Positions 45,292 through 53,890 of a stretch of DNA of 64,000 nt are shown here, piece after piece. The notes beneath the pieces are model-generated. The model had not been told where the DNA came from. It did no database searches and was given only the letters and a program-made list of their open reading frames with translations. Source of the stretch: Burkholderia sp. OK233 (GTDB taxonomy: Bacteria; Pseudomonadota; Gammaproteobacteria; Burkholderiales; Burkholderiaceae). The DNA lies in assembly GCF_900230185.1 (NCBI RefSeq), contig NZ_OCSR01000002.1, positions 3,596,001 to 3,660,000 of the forward strand, read 5' to 3'. A program made the translations under genes and the position numbers. Position 1 is the first letter of the stretch. The number at the start of each line of letters is the position of its first letter.

Positions 45292-45924
45292 ATGACACCG
45301 TTCAAAAGACACGTTGGACAACCGGTATCATTGAACCGGGACAATATCGACACGGACGCGATCATCCCCAAGCAGTTCATGAAATCGATCTCGCGTGTCG
45401 GATTAGGACTTCACGTATTCGATGCATGGCGCTATCGGGATGAAGGCTATTTGGGAAAGCCGGTTGCAGAGCGCATTCTGGATCCCGATTTCATTCTAAA
45501 CAGCCCCTTGTGCGTAGATCCAACGATTCTCGTGACGGGAAAAAATTTTGGCTGCGGAAGCTCACGTGAGCACGCGCCTTGGGCTCTTCAGGAATTCGGA
45601 TTCAAGGTATTAATCGCGGAGAGTTACGCAGATATTTTCTACAGCAATTGTTGCAAAATCGGGCTGTTGGCAATCGTGCTGAATGAATCCAGCATCAAGC
45701 AGCTTCACGCGCTCACAATATCCGATCCCGGCTTGAGTATTGAAATTGATCTGATTGAACGAATTCTCAAGATAGATGAGAAGCGGCTCTTATTCTTCAA
45801 AATTGATGACGTTGTGCGTGAAGACTTCATCAATGGCGTCGACGAAGTAAGCGCCACGCTACAACATGCAGAAGAGATCAGGCAATTCGAAATCAAGCAT
45901 ATCGCGGCGCGGCGATGGATCTGA
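45292..45924 (+). CDS. 3-isopropylmalate dehydratase small subunit-like protein
   Basis: A 210-residue LeuD homologue with NIDTDAIIPKQFMKSI near the N-terminus and ILVTGKNFGCGSSREHAPWALQEFG, the substrate-recognition loop. It starts 24 bases after the large subunit stop, with GAGGGAAGT as ribosome-binding site. It forms the swivelling domain of the heterodimeric hydro-lyase. Length is normal. Confidence 0.92.
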   Translation: MTPFKRHVGQPVSLNRDNIDTDAIIPKQFMKSISRVGLGLHVFDAWRYRDEGYLGKPVAERILDPDFILNSPLCVDPTILVTGKNFGCGSSREHAPWALQEFGFKVLIAESYADIFYSNCCKIGLLAIVLNESSIKQLHALTISDPGLSIEIDLIERILKIDEKRLLFFKIDDVVREDFINGVDEVSATLQHAEEIRQFEIKHIAARRWI

Positions 45925-46265
45925 TAGCTGGATTTTCAAAGTTGGAGCATGCAATCGATACATGCGCCCGGAGATACCTGAGGTGGCTGCCGAATGACTG
46001 TTCGAGCAGCAGCCGCTGGTATAGTTAGGTCGGGTGCGATCAACCAATACCTGGTGCACTTCCCCTGTGAATCAGGCCGTGTTGACATACTTTATAATGG
46101 AACTGGCGGTCGCCCCTGCTCGATGAGTCTCCGCGCAGTTCATGCCCTTACCCGTCTAGCTAGCGTGAACGGACTTAGTGGAGAAGACGCGTAGGCAATC
46201 CGAGCCACAGAGGTTCGGTGATTCGAAGGGCTGACTCGAATCCACCTAGTAAACCACTATCTGCC
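45925..46265. other. Intergenic region, nothing recognised
   Basis: About 340 bases between the small subunit gene and the LysR gene. Short frames occur but none has coding character. No terminator or repeat was identified. Confidence 0.4.
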
Positions 46266-47177
46266 ATGCTGATTCAGCCCCAGTCGTTGAAATATTTTGC
46301 CGAAGTCGCACGCACTGGTTCGTTAAGACAGGCATCGGAGACGTTCTTCATCGCTCCTAGTGCGATTAGCAAACAGATCAGTAACCTGGAAAAAGAACTT
46401 GGCGTGGCGCTTTTCGACCGCTCGCCGAGGGGCGCCGTGTTGACGGCGGCGGGTCAACTACTTCTTGATTACGTAAGCGCGAACACCCGGCAGGTTGAGG
46501 AACTGTACGCCGCCATGGACGATTTGAGTTCATTGCGGCACGGGTTGGTCCGGATCGCGTTGGTCGAGGCGGCTGTGCAAAGCTTCATGCCCGATCTTAT
46601 CACCGAATTTTCGCAGGATTATCCAGGAATATCCGTGCACCTCGACGTTTGCGGAACGGCGCAGATTGTCGAAGCACTCGTCAATCATAATGCCGATATT
46701 GGTATGGCATTTAATGTGTTAAATCGGGACGATATCAACCTTCACGGACGCTCGGTCCAGCCGTTGCAAATGATCTGTCGCCCAGAACATCCCTTGGCGA
46801 AACGTAACTCCGTATCGATGTCCGAGCTTGCCGAAGCGAGAATCGCACTTCCAACACGCACTTTCGGCATTCGCTATCTGATCGATAAGGCTGCGGAGCG
46901 TGCGAATATTCAGCTTCGCGCTGCGATCGAAGCGAATTCATTGCAGGTCATCAAAAATCTTTGTCGACAATCCGATGTGGTGAGCTTCATGCCGCCGCTT
47001 ACGCTAGTGCATGAAGTCTCGCATGGATGGTTGCGTGCGATACCGCTCGACGGGCATGATTATGAGTCAGCGACTATTGACGTCATCACTTCGCGGGGGC
47101 GTCAGTTGCCCGCAGCAGCACAAAACTTTCTGAGACTCTTACTCAAGCGCCTCCGAACACCCAAGCATTCGCTTTGA
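46266..47177 (+). CDS. LysR family transcriptional regulator
   Basis: A 303-residue LysR protein from ATG 46266 (a GTG at 46218 would add 16 residues). The helix-turn-helix is LKYFAEVARTGSLRQASETFFIAPSAISKQISNLEKELGVALFDRSPRG; the effector domain follows. Before the IS66 insertion it was convergent with the MFS gene. It may control the LeuCD operon upstream or the D-aminoacylase/MFS unit. Confidence 0.9.
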   Translation: MLIQPQSLKYFAEVARTGSLRQASETFFIAPSAISKQISNLEKELGVALFDRSPRGAVLTAAGQLLLDYVSANTRQVEELYAAMDDLSSLRHGLVRIALVEAAVQSFMPDLITEFSQDYPGISVHLDVCGTAQIVEALVNHNADIGMAFNVLNRDDINLHGRSVQPLQMICRPEHPLAKRNSVSMSELAEARIALPTRTFGIRYLIDKAAERANIQLRAAIEANSLQVIKNLCRQSDVVSFMPPLTLVHEVSHGWLRAIPLDGHDYESATIDVITSRGRQLPAAAQNFLRLLLKRLRTPKHSL

Positions 47178-47286
47178 CGGAAACTTCGAGCGAACTGACG
47201 TTCTTGAGTAATGTTCGCCGGGTGCACGCGGGAGGCGAAAGCCGCATGCCGGGTAGAAGTCGATCCGGCTGCCGACGATGATTGAG

Positions 47287-48220
47287 CTATTGGCTCTCCA
47301 GTCCGACGATCGTCTGATGGAACTCTTCGCTCTTGCGCAGGCGGATCCGAAGGGCGAACAACCCGAATGCAGATAGGAGAATGACGCCGGCAAGTAACAG
47401 AAGGGGGGCGTCAAGAGAGTGGGTTAGGCTCTTTACCCATCCGATACACGCAGGACTTGCAAAACCGCCAAGCAAACCTATCGTGTTGATCAACGCGAGT
47501 CCGCCCGGCGCCGCTTTGGAGCCAAAATATTCCGAGGGAATAGTCCAAAAAACGCCGTACGATCCGTAGATACAGCCGGTCGCAAGCGAAATCAAGATCA
47601 TGGACAGAGCGAAGTTTCCGTGTGACCAGACGCTGAGTGCTAGAAATACTGCGGCGAGCATGGCGGGAACAGCGCTAAAGTAGATTCGCTCTCCATAGAC
47701 ATCCGAGAGCCGGCCCAACGAATACATAAAAATTACTGCGACGATATAGGGGATTGCTCCAAACCAACCGACGCTCTGTATTGTACCGGCACCGGCGGCT
47801 GCAATCGCGGTTGGGAGCCAGAAAGCGATCGCATATAAGCCACAGATAATTCCAAAGTAGCATAGGGACATCGCATATACGATGGGATCGCGAAACGCAC
47901 TGATCGTGGTGTGGAAAGTTGGACTCGCAACGGTATTCAGACTGCCGATAATCGCGCTCCTCTCTTCGCTCGTAAGCCAATGAGCGTCATTTGGCCGATC
48001 TGTAAGCGTCATATAAGCGACAAGACCGAGCAACACAGGCGGGATTCCTTCGATCACAAACATCCACTGCCATCCGAACAGTCCCGCGGAACCGTCCATC
48101 CGGGTCATGATAAAGGTGGAAAGCGGGGATCCAACGATTCCTGCTAGCGCCGCAGAGCTCATAAAGACGGCAAGGACGCGTCCGAGTCGCCTCGGTCCAA
48201 ACCAAAGCGTTAGATAGAAC
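47287..48220 (-). pseudogene. MFS transporter, C-terminal part (split by IS66)
   Basis: The larger, C-terminal part of an anion:cation-symporter-type MFS protein. On the reverse strand it begins at the IS66 junction with FYLTLWFGPRRLGRVLAVFMSSAALAGIVGSPLSTFIM, continues through the WQWMFVIEG and ERSAIIGSL segments, and ends at the normal C-terminus. Its first 140 residues lie at 54798-55197, 6.6 kb away. Joining the two across one copy of the 8-bp duplication restores ...LAPGILFYLTLWFGP... in frame, so the gene was intact until the insertion. The transporter is now presumably non-functional. Confidence 0.9.
48213..48220. repeat. IS66 target-site duplication, left copy (GATAGAAC)
   Basis: GATAGAAC directly abuts the left end of the IS66 element and recurs at 54798-54805 directly after its right end. 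Eight bases is the usual duplication length for IS66 elements. Confidence 0.92.
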
Positions 48221-48257
48221 GTAACCGCTAAATAAAGCACACCTTGAGGAACATCGT

Positions 48258-48272
48258 CGTTACCGGGTAACG
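48258..48272. promoter_or_regulatory. Palindrome CGTTACC-G-GGTAACG, copy 1
   Basis: A perfect 15-base dyad just inside the left end of the IS66. Copies also lie at 48286-48300 (one outer mismatch) and 48583-48597 (identical), bracketing the passenger gene; a variant is inside that gene at 48452-48466. Likely operator of the passenger protein. Confidence 0.6.
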
Positions 48273-48285
48273 TTGGCGCATGCGT

Positions 48286-48300
48286 TGTTACCGGGTAACG
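48286..48300. promoter_or_regulatory. Palindrome copy 2, directly upstream of the passenger gene
   Basis: TGTTACCGGGTAACG, one outer base different from copies 1 and 3. It ends 13 bases before the passenger ATG and touches its ribosome-binding site GGAGGAG, a position where binding would block expression. Centre-to-centre distance to copy 1 is 28 bases. Confidence 0.6.
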
Positions 48301-48313
48301 GAGGAGTTTCAGG

Positions 48314-48574
48314 ATGGCGCAGACGACAGCACAGCGGCAGGCGGCCTGGCGCGCAAGTCGAGCGACGGCGGGCAAGGATGGCAACGGAGAGCGGCGACTG
48401 GACATGTGGGTGAGCACAGAGGCGGATCTTGCGCTTGCTCGCCTGGCATGCCGTTACTCGGTAACGAAGCGAGAGATGCTGGAGCGGCTGATCGTGCGGG
48501 CGGACGACGCTATCGTGCGCCGGCTCGATCCGGATTCGGAACAGTGGGACAGCTATTTCAACGCGACCCGATAA
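48314..48574 (+). CDS. IS66 passenger: ribbon-helix-helix-like small protein
   Basis: An 86-residue protein with GGAGGAG well placed before the ATG. The N-terminal 25 residues are basic and flexible. Residues 27-62 (RRLDMWVSTEADLALARLACRYSVTKREMLERLIVRAD) read as a beta strand, helix, turn, helix, as in ribbon-helix-helix DNA-binding proteins. It lies between the left end of the IS66 and the tnpC 3' end, on the opposite strand to the transposase genes, and is bracketed by copies of one palindrome. An autorepressor or transposition modulator is the best guess. Confidence 0.65.
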   Translation: MAQTTAQRQAAWRASRATAGKDGNGERRLDMWVSTEADLALARLACRYSVTKREMLERLIVRADDAIVRRLDPDSEQWDSYFNATR

Positions 48575-48582
48575 CACGTCGG

Positions 48583-48597
48583 CGTTACCGGGTAACG
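48583..48597. promoter_or_regulatory. Palindrome CGTTACC-G-GGTAACG, copy 3
   Basis: Identical to copy 1, nine bases after the passenger stop codon and 57 bases from the tnpC 3' end. Confidence 0.55.
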
Positions 48598-48653
48598 AAT
48601 GACTTTTCCTGATCAACCGGGTGTCCGGCCTGGACACGTGATCGGCGTCTCGC

Positions 48654-48902
48654 TCAGGCAGGGGGTGGTGTCGCGGTTTGCTGTCGGGCGAAGTTGAACG
48701 GTAGCAGATCGCCGATGTCGGCATCCGGCGCGCGCTGCGGCAACTCGGTGAGCACGTGGAGCAGATAGGCATACGGCTCGACGTTGCAGGCGCGGCACGT
48801 GAGCATCAGGCTGTAGATCATCGCGCTTGCCTTCGCACCGGCGACCGTGTCTGCAAAGAGCCAGGCCTTTCTCCCTGTGCAGAAGGGGCGGATGTCGCGC
48901 TC
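48654..48902 (-). pseudogene. tnpC: IS66 transposase TnpC, C-terminal fragment
   Basis: On the reverse strand, ERDIRPFCTGRKAWLFADTVAGAKASAMIYSLMLTC runs to a stop at 48654; this is the invariant C-terminal end of IS66 TnpC including the last catalytic Glu region. The rest of the gene lies at 52450-53799. The two parts join exactly at the ER codons (GAGCGC), the six bases repeated at both ends of the RIT insertion. This fragment has no start and is inactive. Confidence 0.92.
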
Positions 48903-48926
48903 TTATCCACGTGACGGAATTATGCA
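48897..48926. repeat. RIT left terminal inverted repeat (30 bp)
   Basis: Starts GCGCTCTTATCCACGTGACG and ends in GAATTATGCA; the exact reverse complement is at 52400-52429. The outer six bases are also the sequence duplicated at the insertion boundaries. Confidence 0.92.
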
Positions 48927-49058
48927 GGGTACGCACGAGTCAGCGGTCGCGTAGGACGTGCCGGGCTGGCTTTGTTGCAGCGCACGGGGACGGGCTCTTG
49001 CTGAACATAATAAATGGTGCTTTGCTGAGGGACTCCATTGCCTCAGAGGAGAGCTACC

Positions 49059-50315
49059 ATGGAAGCGGATCAGGTCGGAGTTCGATCGTGGCGACAACTC
49101 GACGATAGTGTGCTTGCAGCGAGCCGTCCGGCGTATGTCGGCTACCTGCAAAGTCACGGCTACGCCCTTCACACCATCGGACATTATCTTGCCAGCGTCG
49201 CACATTTTTCGCGCTGGCTCAGCAGCAAGCGCATCAGGCTCGATCAGATCGATGAGAATCTGGTACGTCAATTCATCTCCGTGCACCTGCCGAGCTGCGA
49301 CTGTCCCGGGCGAAGGAAGTGCGCATTAAATTTCACGCGGGCAGCGCTCAAACATTTGCTTAAGGTGCTTCGCGCGGATGGTCGTATCCGACCACCGCCG
49401 CTTCGGTTGCCTGGCACCATCGTCGACGAGTTAAACCGCCTTGACGTTTATCTTGACGAGATCCGTGGTCTTGCCGCGAGCACCCGCCGCAACCACCGCG
49501 ACTGCGTGCACGACTTCCTGGTCTATCAATTCGGTAGTCGCCGCATTGACATGTGTCGAATCAAACCGGCTGACGTGCTGCATTTCGTCGTCGAGCGGAG
49601 TACGGGCCACGCTCCATCGAGCGCCGGTGCCATCGCAAGCAGCGTACGCGTTTATCTACGCTTCCGTCAGTTTAGCGGCGACGATATCGAGGCATTGATG
49701 GCTGCTGTACCAAAGGTGGCGGTATGGTCAATGGCTCGCGTGCCCAAATTGCTGACGCAGGTCCAACTCGCACAATTCCTGAATGCTTTCGACACACAAA
49801 CGGCGTCAGGCCGGCGAGATTACGCCATGGCGCGTTTACTGGTAGATCTGGGGTTGCGCGTAGGAGAGGTGGCTGCGCTGCAACTCGCAGACGTGGATTG
49901 GCATGAGGGAACGTTGCGCATCAGGGCAGCCAAATGCAAGCGTGTCGATCTTTTACCGCTGCCCGCACTAACAGGGCGCGCGCTCATCGATTACGAGCGC
50001 TTCGGTCGACCCCAAACCGCTAGCCGCGCGCTGTTCGTACGACATCGGGCGCCATTCGATCGGCCAGTTACCCCAGCTGTTGTATGCAGTGCGATCAGAC
50101 TGGCCTATGCCCGATGTGGTTGGCCAAGCACGTCGATGGGCACTCATTTACTGCGGCACACGGTGGCCAGTCGCATGCTGGGCAATGGTGCTTCTCTCAA
50201 GGACATCGCGGATGTGCTTCGGCATCGCAGCATCAATACCACCATGATTTACACGAAGGTGGATTTCCGCAGACTTGCGGCCGTGGTCTCACCCTGGCCG
50301 GGGAGCAGATCATGA
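49059..50315 (+). CDS. RIT tyrosine recombinase 1
   Basis: A 418-residue site-specific recombinase; the ATG at 49059 follows AGAGGAGAG. A SAM-like N-terminal core-binding region (YVGYLQSHGYALHTIGHYLASVAHFSRWLSSKRI) precedes the catalytic domain. Catalytic residues are in LGLRVGEVAAL (Arg I), HLLRHTVAS (His/Arg II), LRHRSINTTMIYTK (His III and Tyr nucleophile). A cysteine-containing segment (PSCDCPGRRKCAL) near 85 may bind metal. The stop overlaps the next start by 4 bases, so the three genes are coupled. It should act jointly with recombinases 2 and 3 on the element ends. Confidence 0.93.
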   Translation: MEADQVGVRSWRQLDDSVLAASRPAYVGYLQSHGYALHTIGHYLASVAHFSRWLSSKRIRLDQIDENLVRQFISVHLPSCDCPGRRKCALNFTRAALKHLLKVLRADGRIRPPPLRLPGTIVDELNRLDVYLDEIRGLAASTRRNHRDCVHDFLVYQFGSRRIDMCRIKPADVLHFVVERSTGHAPSSAGAIASSVRVYLRFRQFSGDDIEALMAAVPKVAVWSMARVPKLLTQVQLAQFLNAFDTQTASGRRDYAMARLLVDLGLRVGEVAALQLADVDWHEGTLRIRAAKCKRVDLLPLPALTGRALIDYERFGRPQTASRALFVRHRAPFDRPVTPAVVCSAIRLAYARCGWPSTSMGTHLLRHTVASRMLGNGASLKDIADVLRHRSINTTMIYTKVDFRRLAAVVSPWPGSRS

Positions 50316-51262
50316 AACACTTGTGTTCGATGACTACCCGGGTAGAGGACTATCTCTATGCCAGGCGGCAAGTTGGTTTCAAACTGAAGAGCCAGGGCAC
50401 GCAACTACTTGCGTTTGCCCGGTTCGCCGAACGTGGCTGTCACAAAGGCCCGGTAACGTTGGAACTTGCTTTACGTTGGGCCCAGGACAGCCACTCTGCC
50501 AGACCAATTACTGCAGCGAAGCGGATGGAAGTGCTTCGCCCGTTCATCAGGTATCTGCAGCAGTACGATCCCGCCACTGAAGTCCCGCCACCTAGGCTAC
50601 TGGGGTCCACCCGTCGTCGACCGGTACCTCATATTTACAGGGATGAGGAAGTGGAGGCGCTCCTGGAAGCGGCAGCGCGGCTGCGCCCATCAGGTGGGTT
50701 ACGGCCTGCAACCTACTGCACACTTTTTGGTCTGATTGCCGCTACAGGCATGCGAATTTCGGAGGTGCTGCGGCTTGGGCGCGCGGACGTAATGTTCGAG
50801 CGCGGCGTGCTGATTGTTCGTCAAAGCAAATACCGCAAATCCCGTCTTGTTCCTTTGCACACGACGACTGTCGCCGCTCTTCAGCGCTACGCTCAACTAC
50901 GCGACCAGTTTCTCCCACTCGCAACAGACGAGAACTTCTTCCTGTCTTCGTGGGGACGAGCCCTGAACATCTGGAATGCAGAGGAGACCTTCTGTATCTT
51001 GCGGCGCCAGCTTGGCTGGATCGCCCGAGGTAACTATCCGGCACCACGTATCCACGATTTAAGGCATACGTTTATCACGAATTGCCTGGTTCGCTGGTAT
51101 CGGCACCAGATCAATGTCGATAACGCGATCGTATCGTTATCCACCTACGTGGGGCACGTTCGTGCCACTGACACCTATTGGTATGTCAGCGCCGTCCCTG
51201 AATTGATGGCGTTGGTCTCTCAACGCTTCGAACGTTACGCCCGGGAGATTCCAAATGACTAG
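50312..51262 (+). CDS. RIT tyrosine recombinase 2
   Basis: A 316-residue recombinase starting at the ATGA overlap (50312); a longer upstream frame is only the shadow of gene 1. The catalytic set is present: ATGMRISEVLRL (Arg I), IHDLRHTFITN (His/Arg II), YVGHVRATDTYWYVS (His III, Tyr nucleophile). The insertion between the second and third motif (LVRWYRHQINVDNAIVSLS) is characteristic of one of the three RIT subfamilies. Its stop overlaps the third start by 8 bases. Confidence 0.93.
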   Translation: MKHLCSMTTRVEDYLYARRQVGFKLKSQGTQLLAFARFAERGCHKGPVTLELALRWAQDSHSARPITAAKRMEVLRPFIRYLQQYDPATEVPPPRLLGSTRRRPVPHIYRDEEVEALLEAAARLRPSGGLRPATYCTLFGLIAATGMRISEVLRLGRADVMFERGVLIVRQSKYRKSRLVPLHTTTVAALQRYAQLRDQFLPLATDENFFLSSWGRALNIWNAEETFCILRRQLGWIARGNYPAPRIHDLRHTFITNCLVRWYRHQINVDNAIVSLSTYVGHVRATDTYWYVSAVPELMALVSQRFERYAREIPND

Positions 51263-52262
51263 CTCCGATCCAGCAGTACGCTTCTCGACCTTGATTCAGC
51301 AGTTCTTTATGGACCGTCTGATCGAGCAGCGCAACGTAAGTCCTCGCACTGTAGCCAGCTACCGCGATACCTTTCGGCTGCTTTTCAGCTTCGCGGAGAA
51401 TGACTTGAACAAGCCGCCGCATAAGCTCCGGTTAGTCGACTTCAGTGCAGAGCTGATTCTCGCTTTCCTCAAATATCTGGAGACTACACGTCACAACGCT
51501 ATCCGCAGCCGGAACGCGCGGCTCGCAGCGATCCGGTCTTTTGCTCACTATGCAGCGTTACAGGAGCCTTCGGCGCTGCCCGGACTTCAGCGCGTGTTGG
51601 CCATTCCCATGAAACGCTTCGACAGACCCATGGTTGGTTTCCTCACTCGAGAAGAAATGCAATGCATCCTTGCAGCTCCTGCTGCAAACAGTTGGTGCAG
51701 TCAGCGCGATCAGGTTATGCTGGCTACGCTCTACAACACAGGTGCACGGGTCTCTGAACTTACAGCCATGCGTGTCAGGGATGTCGTATTGGACCGCAGC
51801 GCCTACGCAAACCTCCACGGCAAGGGACGAAAGGAGCGAACCGTGCCACTGTGGGCTGATACCGCGAAACATATTCGCCGCTGGCTACACCAGATTAGTC
51901 CAGATCCGGATCAATGGCTCTTTCCTAACCGTGCCGGCGGCCAGATGACCCGGTCCGGCGTAACAGATCGCCTTAAGCTGGCTGCGACTGGCGCTTCAAT
52001 CCGCTGTCCGCAACTCAAGACGCGAAACGTCACTCCGCACGTCGTTAGGCACGCCACGGCCATGCACATGCTTCAGGCTGGTGTAGATGTCACGTTGATT
52101 GCCTTGTGGCTTGGCCATGAAAGTGCCGCCACCACCCATATGTACATCGAAGCCGATCTCGCCATGAAACAGCGGGCACTGAACGCCATTCAAGCACCGC
52201 AGTTCAAACAGCGCCGGTTTCGGCCGCCGAAAGACATCTTGGCCTTCCTTGACAGGCTATGA
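51255..52262 (+). CDS. RIT tyrosine recombinase 3
   Basis: A 335-residue XerC/D-like recombinase. The N-terminal core-binding domain (FMDRLIEQRNVSPRTVASYRDTFRLLFSFAEN) is followed by YNTGARVSELTAM (Arg I), TPHVVRHATAMHML (His/Arg II) and LGHESAATTHMYIEAD (His III, Tyr). Translation is coupled to gene 2. The right end of the element begins 137 bases downstream. Confidence 0.93.
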   Translation: MTSSDPAVRFSTLIQQFFMDRLIEQRNVSPRTVASYRDTFRLLFSFAENDLNKPPHKLRLVDFSAELILAFLKYLETTRHNAIRSRNARLAAIRSFAHYAALQEPSALPGLQRVLAIPMKRFDRPMVGFLTREEMQCILAAPAANSWCSQRDQVMLATLYNTGARVSELTAMRVRDVVLDRSAYANLHGKGRKERTVPLWADTAKHIRRWLHQISPDPDQWLFPNRAGGQMTRSGVTDRLKLAATGASIRCPQLKTRNVTPHVVRHATAMHMLQAGVDVTLIALWLGHESAATTHMYIEADLAMKQRALNAIQAPQFKQRRFRPPKDILAFLDRL

Positions 52263-52399
52263 TTATGCTCGCTTCGTGAGATGCATCTGGTCGCGCGTTT
52301 TCATCAATGCACAGTCTTCCTGATGCCTGCCCAAGGCCTGTGCCGGTCGCGACAACTCCGGATCATAGATGCGGCTGGCGTCGCGGCAACGCAGAGGTC

Positions 52400-52429
52400 T
52401 GCATAATTCCGTCACGTGGATAAGAGCGC
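52400..52429. repeat. RIT right terminal inverted repeat (30 bp)
   Basis: Exact reverse complement of 48897-48926. Its last six bases, GAGCGC, begin the 32-bp palindrome, so the two structures overlap. Confidence 0.92.
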
Positions 52430-52455
52430 CTATGGATTCGAATCCATAGGCGCTC
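52424..52455. repeat. 32-bp perfect palindrome at the right RIT end
   Basis: Arms GAGCGCCTATGGATTC and GAATCCATAGGCGCTC with no spacer. It is present only at the right end. The outer GCGCTC is the presumed 6-base exchange core, and the inner 20 bases have no counterpart at the left end. Confidence 0.92.
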
Positions 52456-53890
52456 GATCACGTTATTGTCCACGGGGGCGCGCCCATCGGTGACGTAGCG
52501 GCTCAGGTAATCCCATTGATTGCGCGTATAACTGATCGCCTTTCCCAGCAGGCTCTCGGGCAGGACCTGTGGGGCCTGTTCGTCGAGCCACGCCTTCAGG
52601 GACGCCAGCAGCGGTACGCTGTGCTGCTGGCGCAGCCGGTACGTGTGGGCGACGCGTGTTTCGCCTTGCGGCGCATCAGCTTTCGCCAGCGTCTCGACCT
52701 GATACAGTGCCTTGAAGTACTCCAGTGCCTGCGCGGCGCGCCCGCCAGGTTTCTTCATTCCCTTGAGAGCGTCGACAAAGGCCCGCCGCGCGTGGGCCAG
52801 GCAGCCTAAGTGCGTCGCGCCTTCGAGCGTACGCCAGGCGGCATACCCGTCGGTCATCAGCAGACCTTCGTAGCCGGCGAGGAACGCCTGGGGATGTTCC
52901 TGCCCACGCCCCGGCTGGTAGTCGAACAGCACAACAGGCTCCGGGCAGTCTTCGGCGCTGCGGTACACCCACATATACGACGTGCTCTGCGCGGCCCGGC
53001 CGGGCTCCTTGAGCACCTGCACCGTTGTCTCGTCACCGTGGATCAGCGTCTGCGAGAGCAGCGTCCTGCGCAGTGCCTCGTAGAGCCGGCTGTAGTGCAA
53101 CCCGGCGGGCCGGATGATCCAGTTCGCCAGCGTGCCGCGCCCGACTTCAATGTCCGCGCGGGCCAGCGCATGGGCCATCCGGTACAGCGGCGTGCCGTCG
53201 ACATATTTGCCTGCCGTGACGGTGGCGATCATCGCTGCACTGGCGTTGCTGCCCGGCAGCGGCTGCGCCGGCATCGGCGCGGTGATCACCGGGGTGCGTT
53301 CGGCATGGCGCTCGCAGTGGCGGCACGCGTACTTGAAACGCACGTGCTGCAGCACCGATGCCTTCACCTCGATATGCAACTGTTCGCTGACCTCTTCGCC
53401 CATGCGGTGCAGTGCGTGCGCGCAGCACGGACAGACCTTCTGGTCTTCGGGCAGGTCGTATTCGATGCGCTGGCGTGGCAGGTGCGCTGGCAGCGGCTTG
53501 CGTCCGCGTTTGTTCCGTGCCGGCGCGGGCGCATCCGGCAGGCCCGTGTCGGGCAACGCAAACGTGTCTTCGGTATCGCCGGCGTCGTCGTCGGGTTCGG
53601 CGGCGGCGATCTGTTCAGCCTCGTCGAAGACGCGATCCCGCAGCTTCTCGCTGCTCGGGGCGAAGCGTTTGCTCTGCGCCAGGCGGAACTGTTCCTCCAG
53701 ATGGGCAATCCGTTCGCCCAGTTGCCGGTTGCGTGCCTCGAGTTCACGGATGTAGGCCTGGGCGGCCGGCGGCAATCGGGAGAGGTCGTCTTCGTTCATG
53801 CACCTCACGATAGCGGACTGCTGCGTGCGGTGGGTTTACGTCAATTTGTAACGGCCCCTCGAGCCGTTGTTTACCGGCAACGCCCGGCGT

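Larger units (their letters stand above)
48897..52455 (+). mobile_element. RIT (recombinase in trio) element inserted in tnpC
   Basis: Three overlapping tyrosine recombinase genes in one direction, bounded by 30-bp perfect inverted repeats (48897-48926 and 52400-52429) and, at the right, a 32-bp palindrome (52424-52455). GCGCTC occurs at both boundaries (48897-48902 and 52450-52455); one copy restores tnpC when the insertion is removed, giving an element of 3553 bp. This architecture matches RIT elements, whose mechanism is poorly characterised. No cargo besides the recombinases. Confidence 0.9.
52363..53799 (-). pseudogene. tnpC: IS66 transposase TnpC, N-terminal part (split by RIT)
   Basis: Genuine tnpC sequence runs from 53799 to 52450 on the reverse strand and then reads 29 codons into the RIT element to a stop at 52363. 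Seen in order: an N-terminal leucine-rich helix (IRELEARNRQLGERIAHLEEQFRLAQSKRFAPSSEK), a zinc-finger-like cysteine pair set (CPCCAH...CRHC), the transposase core with QTLIHGDETTVQVL, YEGLLMTDGYAAWR and HLGCLAHARRAFVDALKG, and the final AISYTRNQWDYLSRYVTDGRAPVDNNVIER. It lacks only the last 80 residues but these include conserved active-site sequence, so it is probably inactive. Confidence 0.9.
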
